A stretch of 41,972 bases of DNA from the IMG/VR virus record IMGVR_UViG_3300010160_000007, positions 1 through 41,972 of that record; one strand, given 5' to 3'. The notes beneath the pieces are model-generated. The model was not told the origin of the DNA, ran no database searches, and saw only the letters and a program-made list of their open reading frames with translations. Of this stretch, positions 22,328-33,700 are shown piece after piece; the stretch's first letter is position 1; each line of letters opens with the position of its first letter. Source of the DNA: a virus. Both the position numbers and the translations under genes were made by a program.

Positions 22328-23512
22328 ATGGCACAACAATTCCAATCACCAGAAACCTATGCAGTAGGTCAACAATTAACGGCTGCTCGCCTTAACAATA
22401 TGGTCAACAATGCCGTTCCACTTCCTGGACTCATTACTGATCGTGCAAATCTTTCTTCAAACACAGTAGCAACAGGTGACTCGTTATTACTTAATGATGT
22501 ATCTGCATCTGCGCTAGTTGAAGCTACGGCATCTGACTTACTTAACTCTAACATTGCTATAACCACATCGTCCATAACTGCTGGAACTGGTTCTGATATT
22601 TTAATTAGTCCGCAAGACGGAACAATTGTAACTGGATCTTCATTTACATCTGCAGATGGACTAACCACAGTTGTAACTACCTCTGTTGCCCACGGACTTT
22701 CTGTTGGTCAAGTTGTTACGATCTCGGCGGCTACACAGACTGGATATAACGGAACACACCGCATTACTGCCGTTACAATCATCTCACCTTTTACATTCAC
22801 TTTTGTAATGACAACTGCTGGGACTGTTGGTTCTGGAACTCTTTCGTATTTAAAGCAGGGTGTTATTAAAAACCCAGAACACCAAGTTGTTAACGGAAAT
22901 CTGTATGTAGATGGAAATGTCGTAATTGCTGGAACTACTGTTAATACTGGTGCAGTTACTCAAACAGGTGCAGTTACTCAAACAGGTGCGGTTACTCAAA
23001 CAGGAACTGTTAATGTAACTGGTGCTATTCAATATAACGGAACTCCTGTTTTTGGGTTGTATGAAGTATATGAAGAAACTGTTACTTCTTACACATCAAC
23101 AACTGCAAGTACTTGGATTAATAACTGGAGTTCTGCTTCATTTACTAAACCATCAGATGAAATTTGGAAATTTGAAATGGTTGTTTCTGTTCAAACTCCA
23201 TCTGTTTCTTCTACTACAACAGAAGACCATTATTTAAAAACAACAAATACTGCTAACTCGGTTACTTATTATCATAGACAAGGAAAACAAACTGGTTTTG
23301 TAGCACAAACTATTACTACTCCTTCTTTTACTCACGAACTTCATTGGATTGTTAATGCAGGAACTGCATTGACATCTGAAACAGTTAAGTTCTGGAGTTA
23401 TACAAAAACTGGCACAGGTACATACACTTGGGGATATACTGGTGCAGATTCTCAAACTGGAACTTCTTTACCAGCATCTAAACTACGCATATACAAATAC
23501 AAGACCGCCTAA
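22328..23512 (+). CDS. Tail fibre or tail spike-like protein
   Basis: The 394-residue, Thr/Ser/Val-rich protein has an N-terminal attachment-like region and a beta domain with SVAHGLSVGQVVTIS and YNGTHRI. A six-residue repeat GAVTQT occurs three times (about 208-225). The C-terminal jelly-roll-like domain has YTWGYTGADSQTGTSL. This plan (attachment, beta-repeat shaft, head) fits a receptor-binding fibre. The precise trimer fold cannot be established here. Confidence 0.65.
   Translation: MAQQFQSPETYAVGQQLTAARLNNMVNNAVPLPGLITDRANLSSNTVATGDSLLLNDVSASALVEATASDLLNSNIAITTSSITAGTGSDILISPQDGTIVTGSSFTSADGLTTVVTTSVAHGLSVGQVVTISAATQTGYNGTHRITAVTIISPFTFTFVMTTAGTVGSGTLSYLKQGVIKNPEHQVVNGNLYVDGNVVIAGTTVNTGAVTQTGAVTQTGAVTQTGTVNVTGAIQYNGTPVFGLYEVYEETVTSYTSTTASTWINNWSSASFTKPSDEIWKFEMVVSVQTPSVSSTTTEDHYLKTTNTANSVTYYHRQGKQTGFVAQTITTPSFTHELHWIVNAGTALTSETVKFWSYTKTGTGTYTWGYTGADSQTGTSLPASKLRIYKYKTA
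22949..23002 (+). repeat. Three 18-bp tandem repeats in the tail fibre gene
   Basis: Units at 22949-22966, 22967-22984 and 22985-23002 read GGTGCAGTTACTCAAACA, with one base changed in the third. Each encodes GAVTQT, and degenerate flanking units suggest slippage-driven changes in shaft length. Confidence 0.9.
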
Positions 23513-23539
23513 TTCAATAACTAACCAACCACTACTAAT

Positions 23540-24427
23540 ATGGCAAGCATTCCATCCTGGATTAACGGATCAAGAACCAATCAATCTCAACCTGTAAACA
23601 ACTATGGCGGTTTCTTAACCCCAGATGCTCAACAGTACTACAATGAGTCGATGGGGGCATTGTCTGCCCAGCAACGAATTGTTCCTGCTACCATAGCGGC
23701 TGAACAACAAATGATGCCTGGACTCCAAGAGTATCAGCGCAACATCTATGCTACACAAGGTCAGTCCTTATTGGGAATGTATGGCAACCTAATGCCACAA
23801 GCAGAGCAGATGCAAGCTCGCTATGGTGCTGGTCAGATGTCGATTATGGGCGGCTTGGCACAACAAGGTACTGCCAATGCCATTGGATCTTTAGATCCGA
23901 CCACACAGGGCATTTACAACACATTCCAGAACCAAGCCCTAAGTGATCTACAGATGGGTACTGGTCTTTCTGCACAAGAAACCAATTATGCCCAGCAATC
24001 AGCCAGGGCTGCTGCTCAAGCCAGAGGGCTTAATTTTAGCCGTCAAGGTGGCGATTTGGAAGTTCTTAATACCTACCGCCTCGGTCAAGAGCGTCTCAAA
24101 CAACGTCAAGCAGCCGCAATGTCTGGTATGCAATTAGGAATGGGTATGCAGGAAATTGGTGCAAAGAATTTCCTCAGCCCAATTATGCAAACTGGTGTTG
24201 GCTTTACTACCCCAGGAATGATGTCTGGAATTGAAGGTTCTTATGGCACACTTGGTTCTCAGTTCCTTCAACCAGAGTCGCAATACCTTGCCAATATTCG
24301 CGCAAATCGTATCCAACAAGAGAATGCAAATAAAGCTGCAGCAGCACAAGTATCCGCTGGTAAAGCTGCTGGTATTGGATCTGCAATTGGTGGTATCGGT
24401 GCAGCAGTCGCTGGAGCATTTATTTAA
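23540..24427 (+). CDS. Internal virion (ejection) protein, small component
   Basis: The 295-residue protein is rich in Gln, Ala, Met and Gly. It has helical repeats (QSARAAAQARGLNFSRQGGD) and ends in a glycine-zipper hydrophobic segment (AGIGSAIGGIGAAVAGAFI). It has the position and composition of T7 gp14-like ejection proteins, which insert in the outer membrane to start the DNA channel. Its stop overlaps the PP-loop gene's start as TAATG. Confidence 0.65.
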   Translation: MASIPSWINGSRTNQSQPVNNYGGFLTPDAQQYYNESMGALSAQQRIVPATIAAEQQMMPGLQEYQRNIYATQGQSLLGMYGNLMPQAEQMQARYGAGQMSIMGGLAQQGTANAIGSLDPTTQGIYNTFQNQALSDLQMGTGLSAQETNYAQQSARAAAQARGLNFSRQGGDLEVLNTYRLGQERLKQRQAAAMSGMQLGMGMQEIGAKNFLSPIMQTGVGFTTPGMMSGIEGSYGTLGSQFLQPESQYLANIRANRIQQENANKAAAAQVSAGKAAGIGSAIGGIGAAVAGAFI

Positions 24428-25230
24428 TGTCTAAACTAAACCGAACAATAGAGATAATTGCGAGTGGACTATCTCAGTCCAGCCGTAGTGCTATTGCTTG
24501 GTCTGGTGGCAAGGACTCGATGGTGTTGTTGCATATCATTCAAAGAGTGATGGGCAAAAAACTTCCTGTAATTTTCTTTCGTGAACCTTGGCAACCATCA
24601 AAGTATATTTTCCAAGATATGCTTATTAAAGAATGGGGATTAGAAGTTTACACTTGGCATCCACAGACATCAGCATTCCAACAAGCAGGGGACGAGTTTG
24701 AAGTCCAAAATGTATACAAATTTGACAACACTAAAGTTACTTGTCCTAGTGGAATAACAAAACCAGTTGATGGTAAGCCGTGGGTCTGTGCCATTGATAT
24801 GGCAAAGCGCCCCAAACAAGATACTTTATTTACTGGATGGGATATGGTCTGGGTCGGACACAAATCTGCTGATAGCGATCCAATTTATGGCGGTGATGCA
24901 GGAACAAGAGTTGAAGTTAGGGTAGTCCCAGGACAAGCCACAATGATGTTCCCATTGCGTGACTGGACTCACGAAGACATCTGGAATTACATTGAGTCAG
25001 AAAACATTCCATTCGACTCAGACCGCTACGAAAAGGTAGACGGAAAGTACCAAGAGAAAGCCGACAAACTTTTAAATGTAGACTACGTTCACGCTTGTAC
25101 TGCTTGTATTGATCGCAGAGCAAACGCACCTAAGTTTGTACATTGCCCAAAATTTAACGCTACGATTGAAAACTGCGCAGACAAATTGCCGTGGTTCGAT
25201 CAAGCACTACCAACATATATGAAAGACTAA
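24427..25230 (+). CDS. PP-loop ATPase, PAPS-reductase/sulfurtransferase-like
   Basis: The 267-residue protein has the PP-loop SGGKDS (26-31) and the family motif PLRDWTHEDIWNYI (176-189). A cysteine set follows at 106, 121, 224, 227 and 240. This family adenylates a substrate or uses PAPS. Members reduce PAPS or insert sulfur in nucleic acids (for example DndC in DNA phosphorothioation). Partners for either pathway are not seen. It is coupled at the start to one ejection-protein gene and lies 3 bp before another, an odd location for a metabolic enzyme. Confidence 0.85.
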   Translation: MSKLNRTIEIIASGLSQSSRSAIAWSGGKDSMVLLHIIQRVMGKKLPVIFFREPWQPSKYIFQDMLIKEWGLEVYTWHPQTSAFQQAGDEFEVQNVYKFDNTKVTCPSGITKPVDGKPWVCAIDMAKRPKQDTLFTGWDMVWVGHKSADSDPIYGGDAGTRVEVRVVPGQATMMFPLRDWTHEDIWNYIESENIPFDSDRYEKVDGKYQEKADKLLNVDYVHACTACIDRRANAPKFVHCPKFNATIENCADKLPWFDQALPTYMKD

Positions 25231-25233
25231 CCT

Positions 25234-27774
25234 ATGGCATCACCAAAACAAAGCGGACAACCTAGCGGAGGAATGTTCCAAAAATATACAGGCGAACAAA
25301 TTAATCAAATCCCAGAAGGTTATGTCGAGGGAATGGGGTCGATGGGTAAAGCATATGCATCCATTGGTCAATCAGTCGGACAGATGGCTCAATACATTGG
25401 ACAGGCATATACTGCCAACAAAGCTGAAGAAGCAAAACTTCAAGGTCAACTTGCTCCATATCTCAAAAGAGATCCAAGAGTTCAAATGGTTGATGCAAGT
25501 ATTTCTGCTGGTAATCTTGTAAAGGGTGCTGACGGAAAGATTGGATTAGGCGCTGGAATTGACGAAAGTATGTTAAGCACAGATGCACGTAGTTCTATTG
25601 ATTTTTATAACAAGATTGGTGGAGATGGAAGTGCTTTAAGTGGAAGTGAATTAACTAAGTTTGCTACCCAGTTTGAGACAGAACAAAAGATTGCTTCACT
25701 TGAAACTGAAAAATTAGATAAAGAGCAAGATCGTAAACTTAAAGCAGCTCAAATCAAAGAACTTGAATCTAAGGCCGCTAAAAATCTTAATACGATGGGC
25801 AATGCTGCTATTATTGGTGGACTTGGTTCTGGACAAGATATTGGTTCTTACAACGCACCTACACAAACTGGTCAACAACCAGCGCAAGTTCAGTCACAAG
25901 CACAACCAGAAGAACAACCACAAGCATTTGTTACACCTGTTGTTAATCGTACTGGTGGACAACTTAATCAACCTGGTGCAATTGATTTTAGTCGATTTGG
26001 AATTTCTCCTGTTTACACGCAGGATCGTGCTAATGCTGGTGCTGCATTAACAACCTCTCTTGGGCAAACACCTATATCTGCAAGTAGATATTATACCGCA
26101 CCAGAAGTAATTCCATCTTCCCCTGCAGAACAAGCATTGCCAGCAAGTGCAACACCAGAAGAACTTAAAGCAGACATTGCTATGCTTCAAGGTCAGATTT
26201 CTACATTTGAGAATTCAACCAATGGGGAATACAATGAAGGAATAGCACAAACTATTCAAACATTGCAAGGTAAGATCCAGGCAAAACAGGTAATGCTTGA
26301 TGCCGCAACTGCACCTGAAACTGGTGGAACTGCTCCTGCTAAACAAGGTACTGCCGTAGTACCTGCAACTGGAACTGCACCTATTGGCGCTGGAACTGCA
26401 CCTGCAGCCCTACCAGCAATGACCCCAGCAGAACAACAGATTACAAGCGAATTTGTTCGTACTGAACAAACTAGACTTACAAATAAATTTAACGCAGATG
26501 CCGCTGCACTCGAAGCGGATTATTTAAGACGAAAGTTAGCCATTACAAAAAATGGTGCTACATCTGGTGATATTGAAATACTTACTAAAAATTATACTGC
26601 AATGCTTGATGGTACGCGTAAACTGTATGAAGCAAATTATGCTAATGTAGGTAATCAAATTGCTGAAGTTAGAGCTGCAGATAAAGCCGAACAAGATAAA
26701 GTTGCTGCTGCACGTGCAGAAGAAGAATACGCATTTAAATTTGGAAGACCTAAATCAACCACCCCCACTTCTGCCGTTAGTACTGCACCTGCAACTGCTG
26801 CAACTCCTGCAACTACAACTGCAACCACAGAAACTGCTCCTGCAGCCGCTGAAACTACTACTGCAACAGGTGAAAAGCCAGTTACATTTGCACAGACAAT
26901 AGCCGACAGGTTTGCTGGTGCAACTCAAGGTCGAATTGGTGGAACTGTTGTTCAAGACGAAGTAAGAAAAGTAAGAAAAGAACATTCAGAAATTCTGTCA
27001 GACCATCCTGCCTGGTGGCAAAGTGGTATGTACACACAAGGAGCTAAAGAGTACCAATGGGGTCTTTCTCCATATCCTGTGTCTGCTGGCATTGATGGAT
27101 CTATTAAAGCTAAAGTTCAAGAAGAAGTTACTGGCTATGTAGAGTCACAGAACTTCTTACAAGTGTTATATAAAAACATTGAAAGTGGTAGTGATAATGA
27201 AATCAGAAATTACCTTGATAGGTTCTTAATCTTTACTTCTAAAGATGAAAGCCAGTCAACGGCTGAACTTGCAAATCAATTTGGTGTGGCAGCATTCCGA
27301 AGAGCAATTGTTTCTGGTGGTAACTTCTCCGATGCTGACCGAGAATATGTTGCAAGAATTATTACCAATATGAATTCTCCAAATATCTTTAAAGACAAGA
27401 AGCGATTACTTATTGAAGCCAAGGCGCTTGCTAAATTTATTGATAGCAAGTTTAGATCTACGTTATCTTCTCAAAATGTTACCATTGATCCAGCGTTATC
27501 TCGTAAGTTCCTTGAGCGTGAAGGTAATCAAGCAGGACTAAATATATTAGAAAAGACCGAGAACTTCTTTAAGATGTTTAGCATTAATCCAACTGCAAAA
27601 CCAAGCGCGTACAACTTAGATAACAATACTGTGTCTGGATGGAGAAAACAAGCGGCTGCTAATCGCAAAGTAGGAAATGAGAAAGGTGCTAAACTAGCCG
27701 ATGAACAAGCAAATAAACTTGAAACAGAACTTAAAGCATCAGAAGCAGACGCTCGTAAACGCTTAGGTCTATAA
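25234..27774 (+). CDS. Internal virion (ejection) protein, medium component
   Basis: The 846-residue protein has a helical N-terminus and a long middle rich in Ala, Thr, Pro and Gln (about 190-560, with TAPATAATPATTTATTETAP). A more ordered C-terminal part follows (about 560-846). No enzyme motif is evident. Size, composition and place between small and giant ejection proteins resemble T7 gp15. The low-complexity middle also yields long spurious frames in other reading frames. Confidence 0.65.
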   Translation: MASPKQSGQPSGGMFQKYTGEQINQIPEGYVEGMGSMGKAYASIGQSVGQMAQYIGQAYTANKAEEAKLQGQLAPYLKRDPRVQMVDASISAGNLVKGADGKIGLGAGIDESMLSTDARSSIDFYNKIGGDGSALSGSELTKFATQFETEQKIASLETEKLDKEQDRKLKAAQIKELESKAAKNLNTMGNAAIIGGLGSGQDIGSYNAPTQTGQQPAQVQSQAQPEEQPQAFVTPVVNRTGGQLNQPGAIDFSRFGISPVYTQDRANAGAALTTSLGQTPISASRYYTAPEVIPSSPAEQALPASATPEELKADIAMLQGQISTFENSTNGEYNEGIAQTIQTLQGKIQAKQVMLDAATAPETGGTAPAKQGTAVVPATGTAPIGAGTAPAALPAMTPAEQQITSEFVRTEQTRLTNKFNADAAALEADYLRRKLAITKNGATSGDIEILTKNYTAMLDGTRKLYEANYANVGNQIAEVRAADKAEQDKVAAARAEEEYAFKFGRPKSTTPTSAVSTAPATAATPATTTATTETAPAAAETTTATGEKPVTFAQTIADRFAGATQGRIGGTVVQDEVRKVRKEHSEILSDHPAWWQSGMYTQGAKEYQWGLSPYPVSAGIDGSIKAKVQEEVTGYVESQNFLQVLYKNIESGSDNEIRNYLDRFLIFTSKDESQSTAELANQFGVAAFRRAIVSGGNFSDADREYVARIITNMNSPNIFKDKKRLLIEAKALAKFIDSKFRSTLSSQNVTIDPALSRKFLEREGNQAGLNILEKTENFFKMFSINPTAKPSAYNLDNNTVSGWRKQAAANRKVGNEKGAKLADEQANKLETELKASEADARKRLGL

Positions 27775-27777
27775 TTT

Positions 27778-30700
27778 ATGCCACCCCCTGGAACAAACCC
27801 TGTTATACCTGTACAGGATACTGCACCAGCAGTAGCAGTCGCACCCATTGATGTATACAAACTTCCTTATGCCCATAAGGATGAGTCTGGAAATGTAGTA
27901 GGTGCGGCGGCTCAACGACCAGAAACATTACCTGGAACACCAGAGTATGAAGTAACCAAGACTGGGGATTTGCGGAGGGACTACGGATGGATCTTTGACA
28001 GGGTTACAAAAATATCAAGTACAGTTGGCAACTCAGATGCACAATCAGTATTATTTCCACAAGGCAGGACTAAAACAGAAGGAACTGCTGCAGCGATTGG
28101 TGAAGGAAATGCGCGCGATGTAGAAGATGCAGCTTGGAGAATCATTAAATATGACGCTCCTGCTTCAGTACACAATGCACAAATAATTACATCTGCATTA
28201 GTTCCTATTTCAAAAACATTTTATGACGAAGAGGTTGCAAATGGCAATAGACAAGCAGTTCCATTTGGATCAAAGAACGATGACCTATTAGCATTTATAC
28301 AAGAACCAAACAACGGCATCCCACCAGATGTTGCATTTGAGTTAACCAAAGAAATAATGAGTCCTTCTTATTATGACACAAAGAAAGAGTTTGGTACTGA
28401 CTTACTTGGTAAAGTTAAACGTGGATTGCTCTCTGCAGATGGATCTTATGAAGCAGGAAGACTTGCGTTGTCCCAGGGTGATAAGGCATTTGATGGATTA
28501 TCTCCTAGTGAAAGAAAGCGTGTATGGCTTGACATTGTTCACTATAAGAAACTTGAAGGTGAAAATATTGGTATGGGTGAAACTGTTGCAAATGCATTGG
28601 TTGGTGGCGCTGATTATGTAGCAAACTTTATCAATGGAACTGTTGGAATGGTTGATGCATTAAATCCCCAAACAGCACCAGAAGAATATCTTGCGCCATC
28701 TTGGAGAGCAGATCCAGACAGGTCGATGAAAGCCGACTCAACAATTAAAGCTGCGCTTCCAATCATACAACAAAAAGTAGACGAACTCATTGATTATCAA
28801 CGCACAGGAGATATTGCTGGATATACAGTTGCTTTAAAAAGATACACAGACCCTTCAGACCCAAGCAACACAGAGTTCTTAACTGCTATGTCTAATATTG
28901 TAGCACTTAGAGATGCTGGTGCTTTTAAGCCAGGATCGCACGGAGAGAAACTTGCTTCTGGCGGTGAAGGTATTTTGATGTCATTAAAGGATTTTAAGAA
29001 TTGGGCAGTAGATTCAGTTGACCCAAACTCGATGGGTTTTATTGCTCAACACGAACTTGGTTCTGACAATCAAGTATTAAGTCCATTAACCACTCCTCTT
29101 ATGGTTAAGTTCTTTGGTGATGCTGAAAAGTATTGGGATGCAAAAACACCAATTGAAATTGATAATGCCATTAAGCAGCTAACATCTTCACAGAAAAACA
29201 TCAGCAGTAACTCTGATAGTATTATTTACTCTGGGCAAAACTTAGCGTATAATATTATGACAGGTGATAATGTTCCATTAACGGAAGCAAATCAAAAGAT
29301 TATGTCTGCGTATGGTGACAAGCGTCTTCTTAATGAAATGAGAGCAAGTGGAGATCCAATAACTCTTGCTATGGGTGCGGCTAAATTGCTTACTTTTAGC
29401 AAGGCATTAAAGGCAGTTGAATTTGCCGAGATATCCAAGCGTGGTCAGACCATTATGACTAAGGCAGAAGAACTTGGCGCTAGGATTAAACTTACAGAAC
29501 AACTCGCAACCGCAGAAGCAAAGCCGCTTATCGATGAGGTTAAGGCGGCATTTGAGAAAGAAACAGGAAGAAAACTTACAGACCCAGAAGCCCTGGCATT
29601 AGTTATTTCAGATCAAGTTGGTGGAATCAAAGGTGTAAACCAAGCCACAACTGCAAATCTAAAAAGACTTGTTACTGAACACGTGGGTACTTTTGGTGAA
29701 GATGTTGCTAAACAGATTGCTGATATAGCTGCAGAAGCCCAGGCACACCTAGATGATGTAAATAAAATAGCCGTAGAAAAGGGACAGATATCTGGAAGAT
29801 TTATTCAAATGGGCGGTGCTGGTGTAGCAGGTACTGGAAAAGGTATTGCTGGTATCGGAAATTACCTTGAAGGCGGTGCTGCTCAGAAATGGACTACTAA
29901 GTGGGCAGTAAGACAGGTATTAAATAATCAAAATCCTGTTGTAAATTGGTCAATTAGATCTGCTGCAATTGGTGTCCCTGTGGCTTATAGTGGTTGGGGA
30001 AACAATGATTGGTCTAACGCTGCATATTCTGCATTAGCCCCTGCTGGTGCAGTTCTTGCACATATGGTAATTAAACCATCAATGTTAATTGGAGCTGGTA
30101 AGTATTTGCAAGAAACTGGTGCAGTAATTAAACGCGCAGGAATCGTTGTCCAAGAAGGCAAGATGATTGCTGGATCATATTCTCAAGCAATTGAAAATGG
30201 CATCAGACTTGAACTTGCTGCAATAAATGCATCAACAACAAGAGATGCGGCGGCAGTTGCAAACAATAATGCTCGCAGATTATCACTAAATAATCAATTA
30301 GGTCTTGTTAAGAAACTGCGTGAAAACGGATGGGATAGTGCAATCTCTGCTGGCTATCACGTAATCTCAAAAGACTTTGTACAAGGTGGAACTACTGGTG
30401 CTATCTTTGCAAGCTGGAATGATTCCAATGCCGCTGGACAGGGGTTTGGTGTTGGCGCTGCATCGTCTTTATTGATGAGGGGTCTTAACAGAGTAAGTAC
30501 TGGAACATCGCCAGAAACATCTGCACAATTAAGAGAGCAAGGAATAATTGCAGAAGTTCTTGCACAAGATATGCATAATACTCCAGAGCAGTCTACACGA
30601 CTTAGGGAGTGGCTTAATGGTGCAAAGGATAATGCCGAATTTACTGCAAGAGCAGACTCATACAGAAAAGCGTGGAATGCATCTGGTGGACGATTGATTC

Positions 30701-33700
30701 TTGGCAACTCAACCGAGATGGCATCATTAACAATCACATCTCATTTAGACCCAGCACAAGTTCAAAGTATTAAAGAGAGAGCAAATGCTGAACATCCTGG
30801 AGATCCAACCGCTGCGGCTATTAAGGCAGAAAACCTTATGGCTGAAATGACAATGTCAACGCAGAATAAGATAAACCTGGATGCAATTAATTCAAACATT
30901 TCAAACAACCAATCTCGTATTGATGCATCACAATCAAGAGAAGGTAAACTTACATCGGATATTGCTACTGAAGAAGCAAACTTACAAAAAGGTGGCAAGA
31001 CAACGTCAAGCAAACTTGAGCGACTTAAGAACGATTTAAATAATGAGAAGATGGCGCAGGAAGTGTTGTTTCACGAAAAAATGCAATTGGCAGCTCAACA
31101 TACAGAAGCGTTTAGGAAAGTGGAAAACCCACTAGTATTCAGAAATGGTGAAACAAGAACTACTGTGGATGGTGGTGAAGCAAGACAGGTTGCTGATGGC
31201 TTGTTTGTATTAGATGGCCCAAGCGGACGATCTATTTACATCAATTCAGAGAATGCAAGTCGAATGACATTTAGTCACGAAACTTTTGAGGCATTATTAT
31301 CTGATGATGCAGTCGCACCTATTGCAAAGGAACTAACTCAAACTATATGGGGTGGTGAAGGAAACGGACAGAGAATATCTGATGATGCAAGAACTGCATT
31401 CTTTAATTCTTATATGGCTAGTCTGACTCCAGATCGTGCAAAGGCATATAAAGCTGCTATGGATCTTGGTCTCAAGCATTACAAAGAAACAGGAAGCACA
31501 ATTGGATTAAACAGATTTACGCACGAAGCGTTAGCGTGGTGGATGGCTACGATTGATATGTATGGCCGTCCTGTTGGATATGGCGGTGCTAACGTAAGCC
31601 CTAAGACTATTGGAACTACTGGTACTGGATTCACGGATATCATCAGACGCAATGTGCTTGGTGAGCGCCGATTCCTTGATATCTTTAATTCAGACCAAAC
31701 GATGGCTCAGTTGAATGCATTGTTTGACCCAGAAGTTGGTTATGTACCAAAGAGATTTGCAGGAAACATTGTATCAAATCTGCAAGAAGCAGGAATGAAA
31801 TTTATCAAAAAATCAGATGGAACTGCAGAGGGCTTCTTTGTTAATAATAGGGGTGAGATTGTCCGTGATCCAGTTATGAGCAAACTCTACGAGTCCGTAC
31901 TCAGAATGACTGGCGGTAAGGGTTCTCCTCGATTAAATGATTTAACCGCACGATTAAGCCCAGAAATGAAAGCAGAAGTATTTAAAGTTTCTGGTATGTC
32001 TTGGTTACTTGGTGCTGACGGATTACCACTTCCAGGATTAGACCCTAATGTTCCTATCGTAAAGCCAGGCACAGGGGCTGCAGGTGGCACAGGAACAGGC
32101 ACTCCAGGCGGTGCAGCACCAACAGTTACATTGGTTGATGTAGTTACAAATAACTCAAGAGGCATAATTGAAGCACTACAAAGCGTACCAGAAGGTCAAA
32201 GAGGAATCAGATGGAGCGTTGATAATACTGCAAAAGGAAGTAAAACCATACTTTGGGGCAAACCGACCAATGCAGAAATCGCCGCAGTTCAAGGACTACA
32301 GGACATTCCAGAAACTATTAAGAACAATATGGTTCAAATACTTACCGCACTTCAAAGCACAGGTGATAAGCCAATTTTTACAGGCAGATATGTTAACGTA
32401 TTCTCTCGTAATAAGTCAACAAGAACCGAGGGAAGAAGTTATGTTGGGCCGGAGTTTCAATTTGTTTCTGATCGTACATTTGTTCCTATTGGAATTGAAA
32501 CAACAACCAGATATTATAATGCAGATGGTAAAGTGTTAAGCGCGGCTCAATTTGCAGACCTGCAAAGCAAACGACCAGCAGAAGCGGCTGCATATACACC
32601 TAAAGATGGTGTAAATATTAAGGTGTTCGACATAGATGCGTTTAATCAGAATAAGACAATAGCTCGTTCTGAGGGGTTACGCATATATGACAAAGACGGC
32701 AACCCGACAGGATATGTTAAAGACATAAAGGGTCGTGATATTACTGCACAAGTATTCAACGAAATCTTTAGAGACGATGCAGAACTTGGATCGTTGGCTA
32801 ATACTTGGTTTCAGCATTATAACGAGGGTGGCCCGATTGACCCAACGAGAGTTGAAACACCTGGTGGTGCTATTACAGAACCATCCGCTAAACTTCTTGG
32901 CAACGGAGATGAAGTTCTTGGTGAACGCAGACTTACTGCCCTACGAGCAATGTACGGACTGACAGTACGAAAGGGTCGTGTTGTTGTTAACCCAACAAAC
33001 TTTACCAATCAAATTACCAGAGGGTTACAATTCCCCATTATGAACATCGATCCATCTGGTCTTGCCGCAATACAAGATACTGGTGGAAGGTCTTTAATTA
33101 CCCAAGAGGGTGTAACCAGAGGTTCATTTAATATGGCCCCAGCGTCTTGGAACAAAGTTGATGCAGCTAATATAACTAAACTATATGGTGCTGACTTTGC
33201 TAAGGAGTACGGAGTCAAAGTGTGGAGTCATCCTAATTTAGAGAATACAACGATTACCGAACTGACTCAGCCAGGTAAAACTAAAACCTACGAGATTAAG
33301 GTTGGCGGTTTTGATGTTAAGACATCTGCTACTACCTATGAAGCAGCCGTTATCGATGCAAACCAACAAGTTAAGGTTCATCGTGAGGAACTTAGAACTC
33401 GTCAACTTGCTGATGAAATCTTTAGAGATGAAGCCAAGAGACGTGAAAAGATTCCAGGCACTCTTGAGTATCAACAAAAGCAAATTGAACTCCAAAGAAC
33501 TGAACGTGAAAAAGCAGTCCTTGCTGAAGTAGCCAAAGAGCAAGCAACGTATAACGCACAGATCCAAGAACTTAACCGCAAGCAAGCAAAGATTGAGGCA
33601 CAGATGGAGCGTGATGCTGAAGCACAACGTAAGAAGTATAGCGAGGATGTTGCAAAGGCAGAAGCACAGAACAAGCAAGCGGTCATTGAACTTGAGAACG

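Noticed and set aside
24427-25230. Complete DNA phosphorothioation (Dnd/Ssp) system
   Set aside because: Only a PP-loop protein is present; no cysteine desulfurase, DndD/E or SspB/C-like genes are recognisable.
25322-26902. Plus-strand frames inside the 846-residue gene (Leu/Lys/Gln-rich)
   Set aside because: These are +1 shadows of Ala/Thr/Gln repeats, with monotonous composition.
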